NCBI RefSeq assembly: GCF_016908495.1
Contig: NZ_JAFBDZ010000002.1
Coordinates: 620,001 to 684,000 of the forward strand
Length of the DNA stretch: 64,000 nucleotides
Reading direction: 5' to 3'
Source: Rossellomorea pakistanensis
GTDB taxonomy: Bacteria > Bacillota > Bacilli > Bacillales > Bacillaceae_B
Shown here in pieces: positions 24,958-33,108 of this stretch; the first letter of the stretch is position 1; every line of letters starts with the position of its first letter. The translations under genes and the position numbers were made by a program. The notes under the pieces are model-generated. The model was given only the letters and a program-made list of their open reading frames with translations. It was not told where the DNA came from and searched no databases.

Positions 24958-25110
24958 TCTATTTCGCTTAATCAATATAGCGGGGGAACCAAATTCTGTG
25001 TAGAGTATTTCTACTTGGGGTGAGTCCTTTTATTAAAGGTAGGGTTACTTCCATGACCCAAATCCGACAGCTAACCTCGTAAGCGTATTGGGAGAGGATG
25101 TGATACTTGT
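24958..25110 (+). ncRNA. c-di-AMP riboswitch (ydaO/yuaA type)
   Basis: Conserved blocks are in the right order: CGCTTAAT, AGCGGGGGAACCAA, GGGGTGAGTCC, AGGGTTACTTCC, AATCCGACAGCTAACCTCGT, AAGCG, GGGAGAGG. CGCTT (24964) can pair with AAGCG (25081) as the closing stem. This class binds cyclic di-AMP and lowers expression of potassium-uptake genes, and a terminator and a Ktr operon follow directly. Confidence 0.93.
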
Positions 25111-25121
25111 GATCAAAAAAT

Positions 25122-25155
25122 AAAGGCCACAGGCATAGTTCCTTGTGGTCTTTTT
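25122..25155 (+). terminator. Terminator, probable riboswitch expression platform
   Basis: AAAGGCCACAGG pairs with CCTTGTGGTCTTT and runs into TTTTT. It lies 12 bp after the riboswitch and 76 bp before ktrC, so ligand binding would favour termination. Confidence 0.88.
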
Positions 25156-25230
25156 GTGCATTCATAAAATTTCCAATAGGGGTTATTCTAAACAGTATAT
25201 CGATTTAATTACATAATTGGGGGATTTGAA

Positions 25231-25887
25231 GTGAAAAAACAATTTGCTGTCATTGGTTTAGGAAGATTTGGTGGGAATCTTGTGGCAGAACTAAGCAAAC
25301 TAGGGGTTGAAGTATTAGCCATCGATTTAGATGCTGAAGTTGTAGATAAGTATGCAGATATTGCTACCCATGCTGTACATGCTAATGCTATGGATGAGTC
25401 GGTTTTAAGACAACTGGGGTTAAGAAATTTTGATCATGTTATAGTTTCCTTTGGTGAGAACATCGAGGCAAGTATTCTGACTACATTACAGTTAAAAGAA
25501 CTTGGAGTAAAAGAGGTGTGGGTGAAAGCTTCAAATGCTTATCATCAAAAGGTACTAGATAAAATTGGAGCCGATAAAGTGATTCATCCAGAGCGAGACA
25601 TGGCACGAAGAATTGCTCATCATATTACCTCAGAGAAGATTATTGATTTTATTGAGTTATCAGATGAATATAGTATTGTTGAAGTTTTAGCTACCAATAA
25701 AGTGGCGAATAAAAGCTTAATAGATCTTGATGTCCGTGCTAAATTTGGATGCAATATTATTGCCATTCAACGTGGGGAAGATACCATTGTATCTCCCCCT
25801 GGAGAGGAGGTTATTCAGAAAAATGACCTTCTAATTGTAATTGGGCAGAATCGAGACATTAATCGTTTTGAAAAAGTAGGGGTTTAA
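25231..25887 (+). CDS. ktrC: Ktr potassium uptake system regulatory subunit (KtrC/KtrA type, 218 aa)
   Basis: A full-length RCK protein: an N-terminal Rossmann domain with GLGRFGGN (residues 8-15) for nucleotide binding, then a C-terminal RCK_C domain (about 135-218, LIDLDVRAKFGCNIIAIQRG) of the kind that binds c-di-AMP. It forms the cytoplasmic ring that gates the membrane subunit. It looks closer to KtrC than KtrA by overall sequence (LGLRNFDHVIVSFGENIEAS). The GTG start follows GGGGGA. The next gene starts 2 bp after its stop. Confidence 0.93.
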   Translation: MKKQFAVIGLGRFGGNLVAELSKLGVEVLAIDLDAEVVDKYADIATHAVHANAMDESVLRQLGLRNFDHVIVSFGENIEASILTTLQLKELGVKEVWVKASNAYHQKVLDKIGADKVIHPERDMARRIAHHITSEKIIDFIELSDEYSIVEVLATNKVANKSLIDLDVRAKFGCNIIAIQRGEDTIVSPPGEEVIQKNDLLIVIGQNRDINRFEKVGV

Positions 25888-25889
25888 CC

Positions 25890-27212
25890 ATGAAAAATAA
25901 GATTAAAAATCTGAGTCCACCACAGCTACTAATTACAGTTTTTTTATTTTTTATCATTCTAGGTACCTTTCTTTTAAAACTACCATTTGCAACTACAGAA
26001 TCTGTGTCGTGGTTAGATGCTTTATTTACGGCTACTTCAGCTATGACGGTGACTGGATTGATTGTGGTTGATACTGGAACAGCCTACACTCTTTTTGGTG
26101 AAATTATTATTATGAGTTTAATTCAAATTGGCGGACTCGGAATCATGTCCTTTGCTATGATTATTTTTATAATGTTAGGAAAAAAAATTGGATTTAAAGA
26201 ACGGTTACTTGTACAACAAGCATTAAATCAAACATCTTTTGGCGGCGTTATTCGACTAGTAAAGCATCTATTTATTTTTTCTTTTATTGTGGAAGGCTTT
26301 GCATTAATACTTTTAGCTTCAGAATGGATTCCAGAGTATGGGTGGGGTAAGGGGTTTTATTACAGTTTATTTCATTCCATATCTGCTTTCAATAACGCCG
26401 GTTTTTCAATCTGGTCTGACAGTTTAATGGGGTATGTAGGTAATCCTTTAGTAAACATAGTAATTGCCGGTTTATTTATTATTGGAGGTATTGGTTTTAC
26501 TGTGTTGACAGATATGTGGTATTCGAAGGAATTTAGAAGACTTTCACTTCATACAAAGCTTATGCTTATTGGAACGTTAATCATTAACATAGTTGCTATG
26601 TTTCTTATTTTTGTTCTTGAATTCAATAACCCGAAAACATTGGGAGAGCTGCCACTTCCTGATCAAATTTTAGGTTCTTTCTTTCAAGCAGTTACCCCAC
26701 GTACAGCTGGTTTTAATTCAATTGATATTGGAAGTATGGAAGATCCAACTATACTATTGACAATATTTCTTATGTTTATTGGGGCAGGAAGTGCTTCTAC
26801 TGGAGGTGGGATCAAGTTAACGACTTTTTTAGTAATAATACTCTCTGTATTTGCTTTTTTACGCGATAAAAACAAAATACTTGTTTTTAGTAGGACCATC
26901 GACCATCCTTTCATTTTTCGGGCATTAGCGATCACAATGATAAGTGTATTACTGGTGTTTTCAGCCTTATTTGTCTTAACTATCACTGAAAAAGGTGCAC
27001 CATTTATTCAAATTTTATTTGAAGTAGTATCTGCATTTGGTACTGTTGGACTCTCGATGGGTTTAACAGGTACACTAACCTGGATAGGGAAATGTATCAT
27101 CATTTTCGTTATGTTTGTCGGAAAGCTAGGTCCATTAACACTTGCTTTTTCTCTTTCTAAACCAAGTAAAGATAAAATCGGTTATCCAAAAGAGGACATT
27201 CTCACAGGTTAA
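25890..27212 (+). CDS. ktrD: Ktr potassium transporter membrane subunit (KtrD/KtrB type, 440 aa)
   Basis: The potassium-translocating subunit with four repeated pore units. The selectivity-filter segments are visible as TVTGLIV (about 53), NNAGFS (about 172), TAGFN (about 270) and TVGLSMG (about 386). About ten membrane helices; the length equals KtrB/KtrD. It acts with the preceding RCK protein and should be turned down by c-di-AMP both through the riboswitch and at the protein. Confidence 0.94.
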   Translation: MKNKIKNLSPPQLLITVFLFFIILGTFLLKLPFATTESVSWLDALFTATSAMTVTGLIVVDTGTAYTLFGEIIIMSLIQIGGLGIMSFAMIIFIMLGKKIGFKERLLVQQALNQTSFGGVIRLVKHLFIFSFIVEGFALILLASEWIPEYGWGKGFYYSLFHSISAFNNAGFSIWSDSLMGYVGNPLVNIVIAGLFIIGGIGFTVLTDMWYSKEFRRLSLHTKLMLIGTLIINIVAMFLIFVLEFNNPKTLGELPLPDQILGSFFQAVTPRTAGFNSIDIGSMEDPTILLTIFLMFIGAGSASTGGGIKLTTFLVIILSVFAFLRDKNKILVFSRTIDHPFIFRALAITMISVLLVFSALFVLTITEKGAPFIQILFEVVSAFGTVGLSMGLTGTLTWIGKCIIIFVMFVGKLGPLTLAFSLSKPSKDKIGYPKEDILTG

Positions 27213-27238
27213 ACTCAAAATATTTATTTCGTTTCCTC

Positions 27239-27276
27239 GAAAAAGCAGTTTTCCTAAAAAAGGAAAGCTGCTTTTT
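27239..27276. terminator. Bidirectional terminator
   Basis: AAAAGCAGTTTTCC pairs with GGAAAGCTGCTTTT and T-runs flank both sides. It lies between the Ktr operon and the convergent RCK gene. Confidence 0.92.
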
Positions 27277-27311
27277 GAATAGGAGAAGAATTTTAAGGGT
27301 TGATGAATATT

Positions 27312-27989
27312 TTAATCGATACGTTCTATAAAGACTAAATTATCTCCACTTTGAATTTTTAACTTAGAATAATGATTTAAACTTAAGTGGTCTCCTTGAG
27401 TAATTCCAAGCGGTACTTTTCCTTCCTCTATTACTTCCTTGAAGTATTGGGAATAGGTCTTATTAATATGATTGTTTGGTATCTTTATACAATTGATGAC
27501 ATTTTCATCATTGGAAAGTATCTCTAACAAATTCAACTTATTTTTTTCATTTGAAAATCTATGTAAATTAGAAGCAGCAGATAGAATATTAGAACAAATA
27601 ATTTCATCAGCTCCTGCTCGTTTAGCATTATTAAACTGTTCGTCAGTTAAAATTTCAACTATACAATGAGCATTAGGATTTAGGCACTTAATAGTTAACA
27701 AAGAAAGTATAGTTTCTTTATCGGCATTCCTTTCATTTTTATGATGATTCGATGTAATGAGTATGTGATCCGCATTAAATATGTTAGCTTGTATTAGGGT
27801 TTCTCTATAAAGGGAACTTCCTTTTATAAAATGAATTATTCCTTCATTAATAGGATTAGTATTTAATGTATTGTCAATTAAACACATTAGTAAATGAGGA
27901 TACTTACTATTCAATTTATAGATGATGTTTTTTGATCCTTCATTCCAGCCAATAATCAATAAAGTTTTAGAATCCATTGTTCTATTCAT
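27312..27989 (-). CDS. Stand-alone RCK (TrkA-N/TrkA-C) protein, YugO-like (225 aa)
   Basis: It resembles the cytoplasmic part of YugO/MthK-type potassium channels without the pore helices. The N-terminal domain reads LLIIGWNEGSKNIIYKL, with ILITSNHHKNERNADKETIL and CIVEILTDEQFNNAKRAGAD, and a C-terminal RCK_C-like domain spans about 155-225. The ATG follows AGAGGG by 7 bases. It is transcribed towards the Ktr operon. It may gate a channel coded elsewhere or be a fragment of a split channel gene; no pore gene lies next to it. The glycine-rich loop is less classical (GWNEG) than in KtrC. Confidence 0.8.
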   Translation of the reverse strand: MNRTMDSKTLLIIGWNEGSKNIIYKLNSKYPHLLMCLIDNTLNTNPINEGIIHFIKGSSLYRETLIQANIFNADHILITSNHHKNERNADKETILSLLTIKCLNPNAHCIVEILTDEQFNNAKRAGADEIICSNILSAASNLHRFSNEKNKLNLLEILSNDENVINCIKIPNNHINKTYSQYFKEVIEEGKVPLGITQGDHLSLNHYSKLKIQSGDNLVFIERID

Positions 27990-28167
27990 ACTTTTGCCCT
28001 CTTTTTACTAAAGTTAATCTCTATTATTAACAATGTTAACTTTTTTAAGCAAAGGGGGTATAAATAATTATCGTCCCTTTTAGAATTTAAATAATATTTA
28101 AAAGGAAATATTGAAATTATTTCTTTGCTTAGCTTGAAACACTACAACTCAAAATCTTTTAAACTTT

Positions 28168-28199
28168 TTATTCAACAAACGGGCCATATTGTTGAATAA
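28168..28199 (+). repeat. Palindromic core element C15
   Basis: TTATTCAAC, AAACGGGCCATATT, GTTGAATAA: nine-base arms pair perfectly. It is preceded by CAAAATCTTTTAAACTTTT, which is shared with C18. It lies between the RCK and LysR genes (27990-28324), which otherwise holds only the terminator below. Confidence 0.85.
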
Positions 28200-28210
28200 G
28201 CCTTTATAAT

Positions 28211-28282
28211 AAAAAACGACTCCTTTCAACGTTTAGGTTCTCTTCTTTGTACCCGAGAAGGGATCAAACGTTCATAGGAGTC
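28211..28282 (-). terminator. Terminator of the LysR gene
   Basis: On the minus strand GACTCCTATGAACGTTT pairs with AAACGTTGAAAGGAGTC around a 25-base loop, then GTTTTTTATT. It lies 43 bp after the LysR stop. Confidence 0.8.
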
Positions 28283-28324
28283 TGGCTATTGTAAGATAAA
28301 TTTATTTCTTGGTTAAGCTTTTTA

Positions 28325-29227
28325 TTAGTCAATATCTGAAACTTCTTGAATCTTAAAAGAATCAGATTTATAAGATTGAATCATAACGTTGATGAATTCT
28401 TTTGTTGTGGGTGTTACCTCATTAAATGAGTGTGTTATTATACCGATATCACGGGTTATCCTCGGATTAATGTTTTTTATGATTAAATTATGAGACACAG
28501 AAGAAAGTGTAAATTTCGAAATAATACCTATACCTATATTATTTTTGACCATATTAATTAAAGTTTGAGCATTTTGGACTGTTAGGTTCTCTTTAAACTC
28601 AATATTATTTTTTTGAAATATTTTTGATATAGCAATTTCATGTCCACCTTTACAAAAAATAATTTCATTCTGATATTTTTCTAAATCAATCTTTTTTTCT
28701 TGACTTAATCTATGATTTTCAGGAATTATTGCAACCATATAATCATTGTTTATTATTTCAAATTCATACGGATCAAAGGGAGAGGCAACGATACCCATAT
28801 CAACAGTCCGATCCTCCACCCATTCTTTTATTTGATTTGATGTCCCTTCTACTAATTCTATAGTAACAAGTGGGTATTTTGACCTAAATAATGCGATGGT
28901 GTTTGGTAAAATATTTGTTGATACAGCAGGAAAAGAACCTACTTTAATCTTACCACTAAGAAGTTTATTTTCTCTATCTGCAACTTGATATATTTTGTTC
29001 TCAATAACTTTCATTTGTCTCGCCAAAATCAGAATTTCTTTCCCCACTTCAGTAAGCATTAATCCCTTTTGTTTATCCCTAATGAATAATTTAATATTTA
29101 GGGACTTTTCTAAATTTTTTACCGCCTTACTTACTGCTGGTTGTGATATAAATAAATCTTTAGAAGCCTCTGTAATATTCATTTTTTCGGCGACTTTCAT
29201 AAATATTTTTAGGCTATTCATGTTCAT
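28325..29227 (-). CDS. LysR-family transcriptional regulator (about 300 aa)
   Basis: The N-terminal winged helix-turn-helix (MNSLKIFMKVAEKMNITEAS, KDLFISQPAVSKAVKNLE) and a C-terminal periplasmic-binding-like effector domain (about 90-295) define a LysR regulator. The ribosome site AGGAGG is 15 bases before the ATG at 29227 and 9 bases before an in-frame TTG at 29233; either may be used, and an ATG at 29221 is also possible. It is divergent from the EamA exporter 97 bp away, the usual arrangement for a regulator of its neighbour. Confidence 0.9.
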   Translation of the reverse strand: MNMNSLKIFMKVAEKMNITEASKDLFISQPAVSKAVKNLEKSLNIKLFIRDKQKGLMLTEVGKEILILARQMKVIENKIYQVADRENKLLSGKIKVGSFPAVSTNILPNTIALFRSKYPLVTIELVEGTSNQIKEWVEDRTVDMGIVASPFDPYEFEIINNDYMVAIIPENHRLSQEKKIDLEKYQNEIIFCKGGHEIAISKIFQKNNIEFKENLTVQNAQTLINMVKNNIGIGIISKFTLSSVSHNLIIKNINPRITRDIGIITHSFNEVTPTTKEFINVMIQSYKSDSFKIQEVSDID

Positions 29228-29323
29228 AACCAATAGGTTATACCTCCTATAAAATAAATGTATTTGAGTTATAAATAAATATAACATAATATGAAATCAC
29301 TTCAGAAGAAAGGGGATTAAATT

Positions 29324-30265
29324 ATGTTTAAAGTTTTCTTGGGAATGATCTCTGTTACTCTTGTTTGGGGGTATACATGGGTTACGATGAAAATAGCAAT
29401 TAGTGACATCCCCCCGATTTTATTTTCATCTCTACGTTTATTAATTGGGGCGATTCCTTTGTTTATCCTTCTCATAATACAAAGGAAAAAGCTTAAAGTA
29501 GGTAAGGAGAATTTTAAAAACTATCTCATCATGAGCTTGTTCATGGCTTTAGGTTATATGGGATTATTGACTTATGGTATGCAATTTGTTGATTCAGGAA
29601 AAACTTCTGTTTTAGTGTACACAATGCCTATATTTGTTACCATTATTAGTCATTTTAAATTAAATGAGAAAGTTACTATTTATAAAATGGTGGGATTGAT
29701 ATTTGGTCTAGTCGGTCTTTTATTTATTTTAGGAACAGAAATTATTAATTTTGATCCAAAAGTAGTATTTGGAGAGTTATTAGTATTATTTTCAGCCCTT
29801 AGTTGGGCATCAGCAAATGTTTTTAGTAAACTAAAGTTCAAAAATATAGATATTATTCATATGAATGCTTGGCAACTTATTATGGGAACATTATTTTTAT
29901 TCATTTTCTCTTTAATATTAGAACCAAACCATTCAATCGAGTGGTCTAATGAGGCAGTGCTATCACTATTATTTAATGGTTTGTTCTCAACTGCCTTTAC
30001 ATTTGTAGTTTGGTTTTGGGTACTTAAAAAAATAGATGCTTCGAAAGCATCTATGGCATTAATGTTTGTTCCTATTTTAGGTATTATATTTGGATGGCTA
30101 CAACTTGGGGAGATCATAACAATTGGTATTATTATCGGGGCACTTCTTATATGTGCTGGTATCTTTATGAACATGTACAATTTTAAAAGCACCACAACAA
30201 TAAAGAAACAAGAGGATTTATCATGCGAAAAATGTATTAATGGATTAAGGTCAAAGCTCAACTAA
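29324..30265 (+). CDS. EamA-family (DMT) transporter (313 aa)
   Basis: Ten predicted helices in two EamA repeats (about 1-140 and 150-290); the first opens GMISVTLVWGYTWVTMKIAI. Such proteins export metabolites or amino acids. The C-terminal tail is unusual for carrying CEKCINGLRSKLN, a Cys-X2-Cys pair. AAAGGGG lies 8 bases before the ATG. Probably controlled by the divergent LysR protein; the shared spacer has AT-rich dyads (for example near 29268-29300). Confidence 0.9.
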   Translation: MFKVFLGMISVTLVWGYTWVTMKIAISDIPPILFSSLRLLIGAIPLFILLIIQRKKLKVGKENFKNYLIMSLFMALGYMGLLTYGMQFVDSGKTSVLVYTMPIFVTIISHFKLNEKVTIYKMVGLIFGLVGLLFILGTEIINFDPKVVFGELLVLFSALSWASANVFSKLKFKNIDIIHMNAWQLIMGTLFLFIFSLILEPNHSIEWSNEAVLSLLFNGLFSTAFTFVVWFWVLKKIDASKASMALMFVPILGIIFGWLQLGEIITIGIIIGALLICAGIFMNMYNFKSTTTIKKQEDLSCEKCINGLRSKLN

Positions 30266-30288
30266 TCATTTCCTATCAATCAGTGGCC

Positions 30289-30352
30289 AAAAGGTAACTT
30301 ATTTACCTTTTAACGTCATCCCTTTCTTTTTTTGCAATCGGATGGCGTTTGT
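30289..30352. terminator. Two adjacent terminator hairpins
   Basis: AAAAGGTAA/TTACCTTTT (30289-30311) and AACGTCATCC/GGATGGCGTT (30312-30349). They end the EamA transcript. Confidence 0.75.
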
Positions 30353-30401
30353 TGATGGGTTAGGTTTCGGTAGGTATTACCTCTAATTTAAGTTGTTGTA
30401 T

Positions 30402-30433
30402 TTATTCAAGAATCGGGCGCTATCCTTGAATAA
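30402..30433 (+). repeat. Palindromic core element C16
   Basis: TTATTCAAG, AATCGGGCGCTATC, CTTGAATAA; nine-base arms pair perfectly, with G/C swapped in both arms relative to C15. GCGCTATCC can alternatively pair with the following GGCAGTGC, which leads into TTTTTTC, a mutually exclusive terminator. Confidence 0.85.
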
Positions 30434-30473
30434 TGGCAGTGCTTTTTTCTTTAAAAATATTTAGAAAATCCAG

Positions 30474-30724
30474 TTGACTGTCAAGCTACTGCGTGTTACG
30501 ATATACCTGTAATAAGTAACACCAGATACCAACACTACTGAGTAGAGAGGTTGCAAAAATATTTTTAATTAAAAATATTTGACACCCCTGCTACTCGGTG
30601 TTACAATGTACTTGTAATAAGTAATACTTGATAGCATGATTTCTCAAAAGCTATTCAGCGAAAATTTACCTTAGTACTAAGTTATACTGAATATAAGTTA
30701 GACAAAATAGAGGTGGAGCTAAAC
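30474..30724 (+). promoter_or_regulatory. Two tandem promoter/operator units before padR
   Basis: Promoter 1: TTGACT (30474), 17 bases, TACGAT (30497). Promoter 2: TTGACA (30579), 17 bases, TACAAT (30602). Each -10 overlaps a 30-bp dyad, GTGTTAC-N16-GTAACAC (30493-30522) and GTGTTAC-N16-GTAATAC (30598-30627); the two units are about 75% alike. The dyads are likely PadR operators, giving autoregulation. A related half-site (AGTAAGTAATAC, about 32261) lies before the ABC genes. Confidence 0.8.
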
Positions 30725-31069
30725 ATGGAAAATTTAACTGAAATGCTGAAGGGTTCGCTGGAAGGCTGCGTGCTGGAAATCATCAGCCGCCATGAAACCT
30801 ATGGCTACGAGATTACCCGCCGCCTGAACCAGCTTGGGTTTACCGAAGTCGTGGAAGGGACTGTCTACACCATCCTCGTGCGATTAGAAAAGAAAAAACT
30901 GGTGAACGTAGAAAAGAAACCGTCAGATATGGGGCCGCCCCGCAAGTTTTACTCACTTAATGAGGCTGGCCGCCAGGAACTTGAATTGTTTTGGGAAAAA
31001 TGGGATTTCGTCTCGAGCAAAATTGACGAACTCAAAACGAAAATAAAATCAAAAGGAGAATTAATATGA
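30725..31069 (+). CDS. PadR-family transcriptional regulator (114 aa)
   Basis: The ATG at 30725 follows GAGGTGG; the upstream GTG at 30713 lies inside that site. It is a small winged-helix repressor (YGYEITRRLNQLGFTEVVEG, TVYTILVRLEKKKLVNVEKK) with a C-terminal dimerisation helix (ELELFWEKWDFVSSKIDELK). PadR proteins repress transporter operons and are released by the transported compound. It overlaps the next gene by 4 bp and is autoregulated if the two upstream dyads are its operators. Codon use is richer in GC than in neighbouring genes. Confidence 0.93.
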   Translation: MENLTEMLKGSLEGCVLEIISRHETYGYEITRRLNQLGFTEVVEGTVYTILVRLEKKKLVNVEKKPSDMGPPRKFYSLNEAGRQELELFWEKWDFVSSKIDELKTKIKSKGELI

Positions 31070-31401
31070 TGAGTATTTTAGAAAAAATCTTTGGAGATTT
31101 TAGCGAAAAGAAAACATGGCGTGAAATGGAAAACCGCGCAAAAGCCTTACCTAAAGACTACTACAACGCCTACAAAGCGATGCAAAAATATCTCTGGAAC
31201 ACTGGCGGCGTGATGGATTGGCAAGAAACGAAATTCGTCTTTAATCACATCATCGACCTTCTTGAAGAAGCCGCAGCCGATGGTAAGCGCGTTAAAGAAG
31301 TTACTGGCAACGATGTAGCAGCCTTCTGTGATGATCTCGTCATTGATGCAAAATCGTGGGTTGATAAGCAACGTCATAAACTGAACGATGCGATTAAATA
31401 A
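31066..31401 (+). CDS. DUF1048 protein 1 (111 aa)
   Basis: A small helical protein of the DUF1048 family (ALPKDYYNAYKAMQKYLW, DLLEEAAADGKRVKEVTGND, VAAFCDDLVIDAKSWVDKQR). Members commonly follow PadR regulators in Firmicutes; their role is unknown, and partnership with the regulator or transporter is inference. AAGGAG precedes ATGATG, and it overlaps padR by 4 bp. It is one of three paralogues in a row. Confidence 0.9.
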   Translation: MMSILEKIFGDFSEKKTWREMENRAKALPKDYYNAYKAMQKYLWNTGGVMDWQETKFVFNHIIDLLEEAAADGKRVKEVTGNDVAAFCDDLVIDAKSWVDKQRHKLNDAIK

Positions 31402-31443
31402 TAGAACTTTGCTGAACAGCTTAGTATCTAAAAGGAGACTACA

Positions 31444-31797
31444 ATGAACTTTTTTGAAAAAATAACCGGCAGTGATATGACTAAAGAAATGAAAGGTTTT
31501 GAAGCACGAGCAAAAGTCTTGCCAGCTGAATATCAAACTGCTTGGAAAGAAATTATAAGTAATCTCTGGATTCACGGAGATTTCACCGGTCGTAATCTGA
31601 TGCCTATTCTTGACAGTGCTCTTGAACTGCTTGAAGTTACATCAGCAGACGGCCAGAGCGTCGAAGAAGTACTAGGAGATGATATCAAAGGCTTCTGCAC
31701 AGCGCTTGTTGGTGACGAAGGAGCAAAAACTTATAGAGATAAATGGCGTGATCAACTCAACAAGAACGTAGCAAGAAAATTAGGAGGACTGAAATGA
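31444..31797 (+). CDS. DUF1048 protein 2 (117 aa)
   Basis: Paralogue of the flanking genes (ARAKVLPAEYQTAWKEIISN, LLEVTSADGQSVEEVLGDDI, KGFCTALVGD). It is the most divergent of the three, and its C-terminus is longer and basic (NKNVARKLGGLK). AAAGGAG is 7 bases before the ATG. Its last codon overlaps the ATG of the next copy by 4 bp, so the two are probably translated together. Confidence 0.9.
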   Translation: MNFFEKITGSDMTKEMKGFEARAKVLPAEYQTAWKEIISNLWIHGDFTGRNLMPILDSALELLEVTSADGQSVEEVLGDDIKGFCTALVGDEGAKTYRDKWRDQLNKNVARKLGGLK

Positions 31798-32126
31798 GTA
31801 TCAAAAAAATCATCGCAGGTAAAAAACAATGGAGAGCCCATGTTTCTCGTGTCAAAGCGCTTCCACAAGATTACCAAATTGTCTATAAAGAGATCCAAAA
31901 ATATCTCTTCAAAGTCGGTCCTGTTGAGCTAAACGAAGGTATCGGACTGCTCTCTGAAATTCTCAGCTTCTTTGAAGAAGGCGCAGCTGCTGGGAAAGGT
32001 GTACTTGAAGTCACAGGAACAGACGTTGCTGCTTTCTGCGATGCGCTGATTGAAGATTCAAAAACTTACGCTGATCTCTATCAAGAATCGGTCATTCAAA
32101 AAGTCGATAAGGCTATGAAAAAATAG
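31794..32126 (+). CDS. DUF1048 protein 3 (110 aa)
   Basis: The third paralogue (VKALPQDYQIVYKEIQKYLF, LSFFEEGAAAGKGVLEVTGT, DVAAFCDALIEDSKTYADLY), closest to copy 1. It starts inside the end of copy 2. A hairpin and a spacer of 220 bp separate it from the ABC transporter genes. All three copies share the E-x-G-x-D-(V/I)-x-(A/G)-F-C motif near the C-terminus, with an invariant Cys. Confidence 0.9.
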   Translation: MSIKKIIAGKKQWRAHVSRVKALPQDYQIVYKEIQKYLFKVGPVELNEGIGLLSEILSFFEEGAAAGKGVLEVTGTDVAAFCDALIEDSKTYADLYQESVIQKVDKAMKK

Positions 32127-32198
32127 AAGGAACGTAGTACTTGATGGGAAAGTATCATGAAGCGATTGGGAAAAAAGTAAATTCAATAATTAATTCCG

Positions 32199-32250
32199 AC
32201 TGAATAGCTGGTTACAAATGTGTCACTTTCACTATTCAGTTATATTTTTA
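32199..32250 (+). terminator. Hairpin between the DUF1048 and ABC genes
   Basis: ACTGAATAG pairs perfectly with CTATTCAGT around a 24-base loop, then TATATTTTT. It may attenuate read-through into the ABC genes, which have their own possible promoter and half-operator just after it. Confidence 0.65.
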
Positions 32251-32346
32251 ACCATGTAGTAAGTAATACAGATTATCAGTCAGAATGAGTAGAAAAGTAT
32301 AGGTAATCTATCGCCTTGTTGCGCGTTATAAAGGAGGAAAATAATT

Positions 32347-33108
32347 ATGAGCAATGCAGCGATTTCTGTAAAGGGGTTAAAAAAATCCTATAAAGAAAAT
32401 GAAGTTTTAAAGGGGGTGGATTTTGAGGTACGGCGTGGAGAAATTTTCGCACTGCTGGGTTCAAATGGATCGGGCAAGACGACGACGGTCAACATCCTCT
32501 CAACGCTGATGAAGCCCGATGGCGGCGAAGTAGGTATTTACGGCTTTGACGTCCAGCGTCAACCGGATCATGTTCGCCAGAGCATCAGCCTGACAGGGCA
32601 GTTCGCAGCTTTAGATGGCATGCTCACAGGAAGGGAAAACCTGATGATGATCGCCAAGTTGCGGGGAGTTTCCGATCCCGCTCAAGTCGCCGACAATCTG
32701 CTTGCAAGATTCAATCTGACCGATGCGGCCAACCGCCGGGCTGACAAGTATTCCGGCGGGATGAAGCGCCGGATTGACATTGCCATGAGCCTGATCGGGA
32801 CGCCAGCAGTGATTTTTCTCGACGAACCGACGACTGGGCTTGACCCCGAAGCGCGGATTGAAGTCTGGGATACCGTCAAGGAGCTTGCCGGCGGCGGTAC
32901 GACCATCTTGCTGACAACCCAGTACCTGGAGGAAGCCGAACAGCTGGCGGACCGTATCGCCATCCTGCATGGCGGAAAAATCATCACGACCGGTACCCTT
33001 ACCGAACTCAAAGAGATGTTCCCGCCAGCGAAAGTGGAGTACATCGAGAAGCAGCCGACATTGGAGGAAATTTTCCTCGCGATCATTGGCAAAAAGGAGG
33101 AGATGTAA
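32347..33108 (+). CDS. Drug-type ABC transporter ATPase (DrrA-like, 253 aa)
   Basis: Walker A GSNGSGKTTT (about residue 39), signature YSGGMKRRIDIAMSL, Walker B VIFLDEPTTGLDPEAR and the switch His replaced by Gln (LLTTQYLEEAEQLADR), as in many DrrA-type exporters. It powers the permease coded directly after it (no gap). AAAGGAGG precedes the ATG. It is more GC-rich (about 53%) than the rest of the window, as is its partner, suggesting that the operon was acquired. Confidence 0.93.
   Translation: MSNAAISVKGLKKSYKENEVLKGVDFEVRRGEIFALLGSNGSGKTTTVNILSTLMKPDGGEVGIYGFDVQRQPDHVRQSISLTGQFAALDGMLTGRENLMMIAKLRGVSDPAQVADNLLARFNLTDAANRRADKYSGGMKRRIDIAMSLIGTPAVIFLDEPTTGLDPEARIEVWDTVKELAGGGTTILLTTQYLEEAEQLADRIAILHGGKIITTGTLTELKEMFPPAKVEYIEKQPTLEEIFLAIIGKKEEM

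Noticed and set aside
28168..28199. Integron attC site
   Set aside because: C15 fits the RYYYAAC/GTTRRRY pattern (ATTCAAC, GTTGAAT), but other copies replace the AAC/GTT triplet with AAG/CTT or other complementary pairs, the elements are shorter than attC sites, and no tyrosine integron integrase is present.
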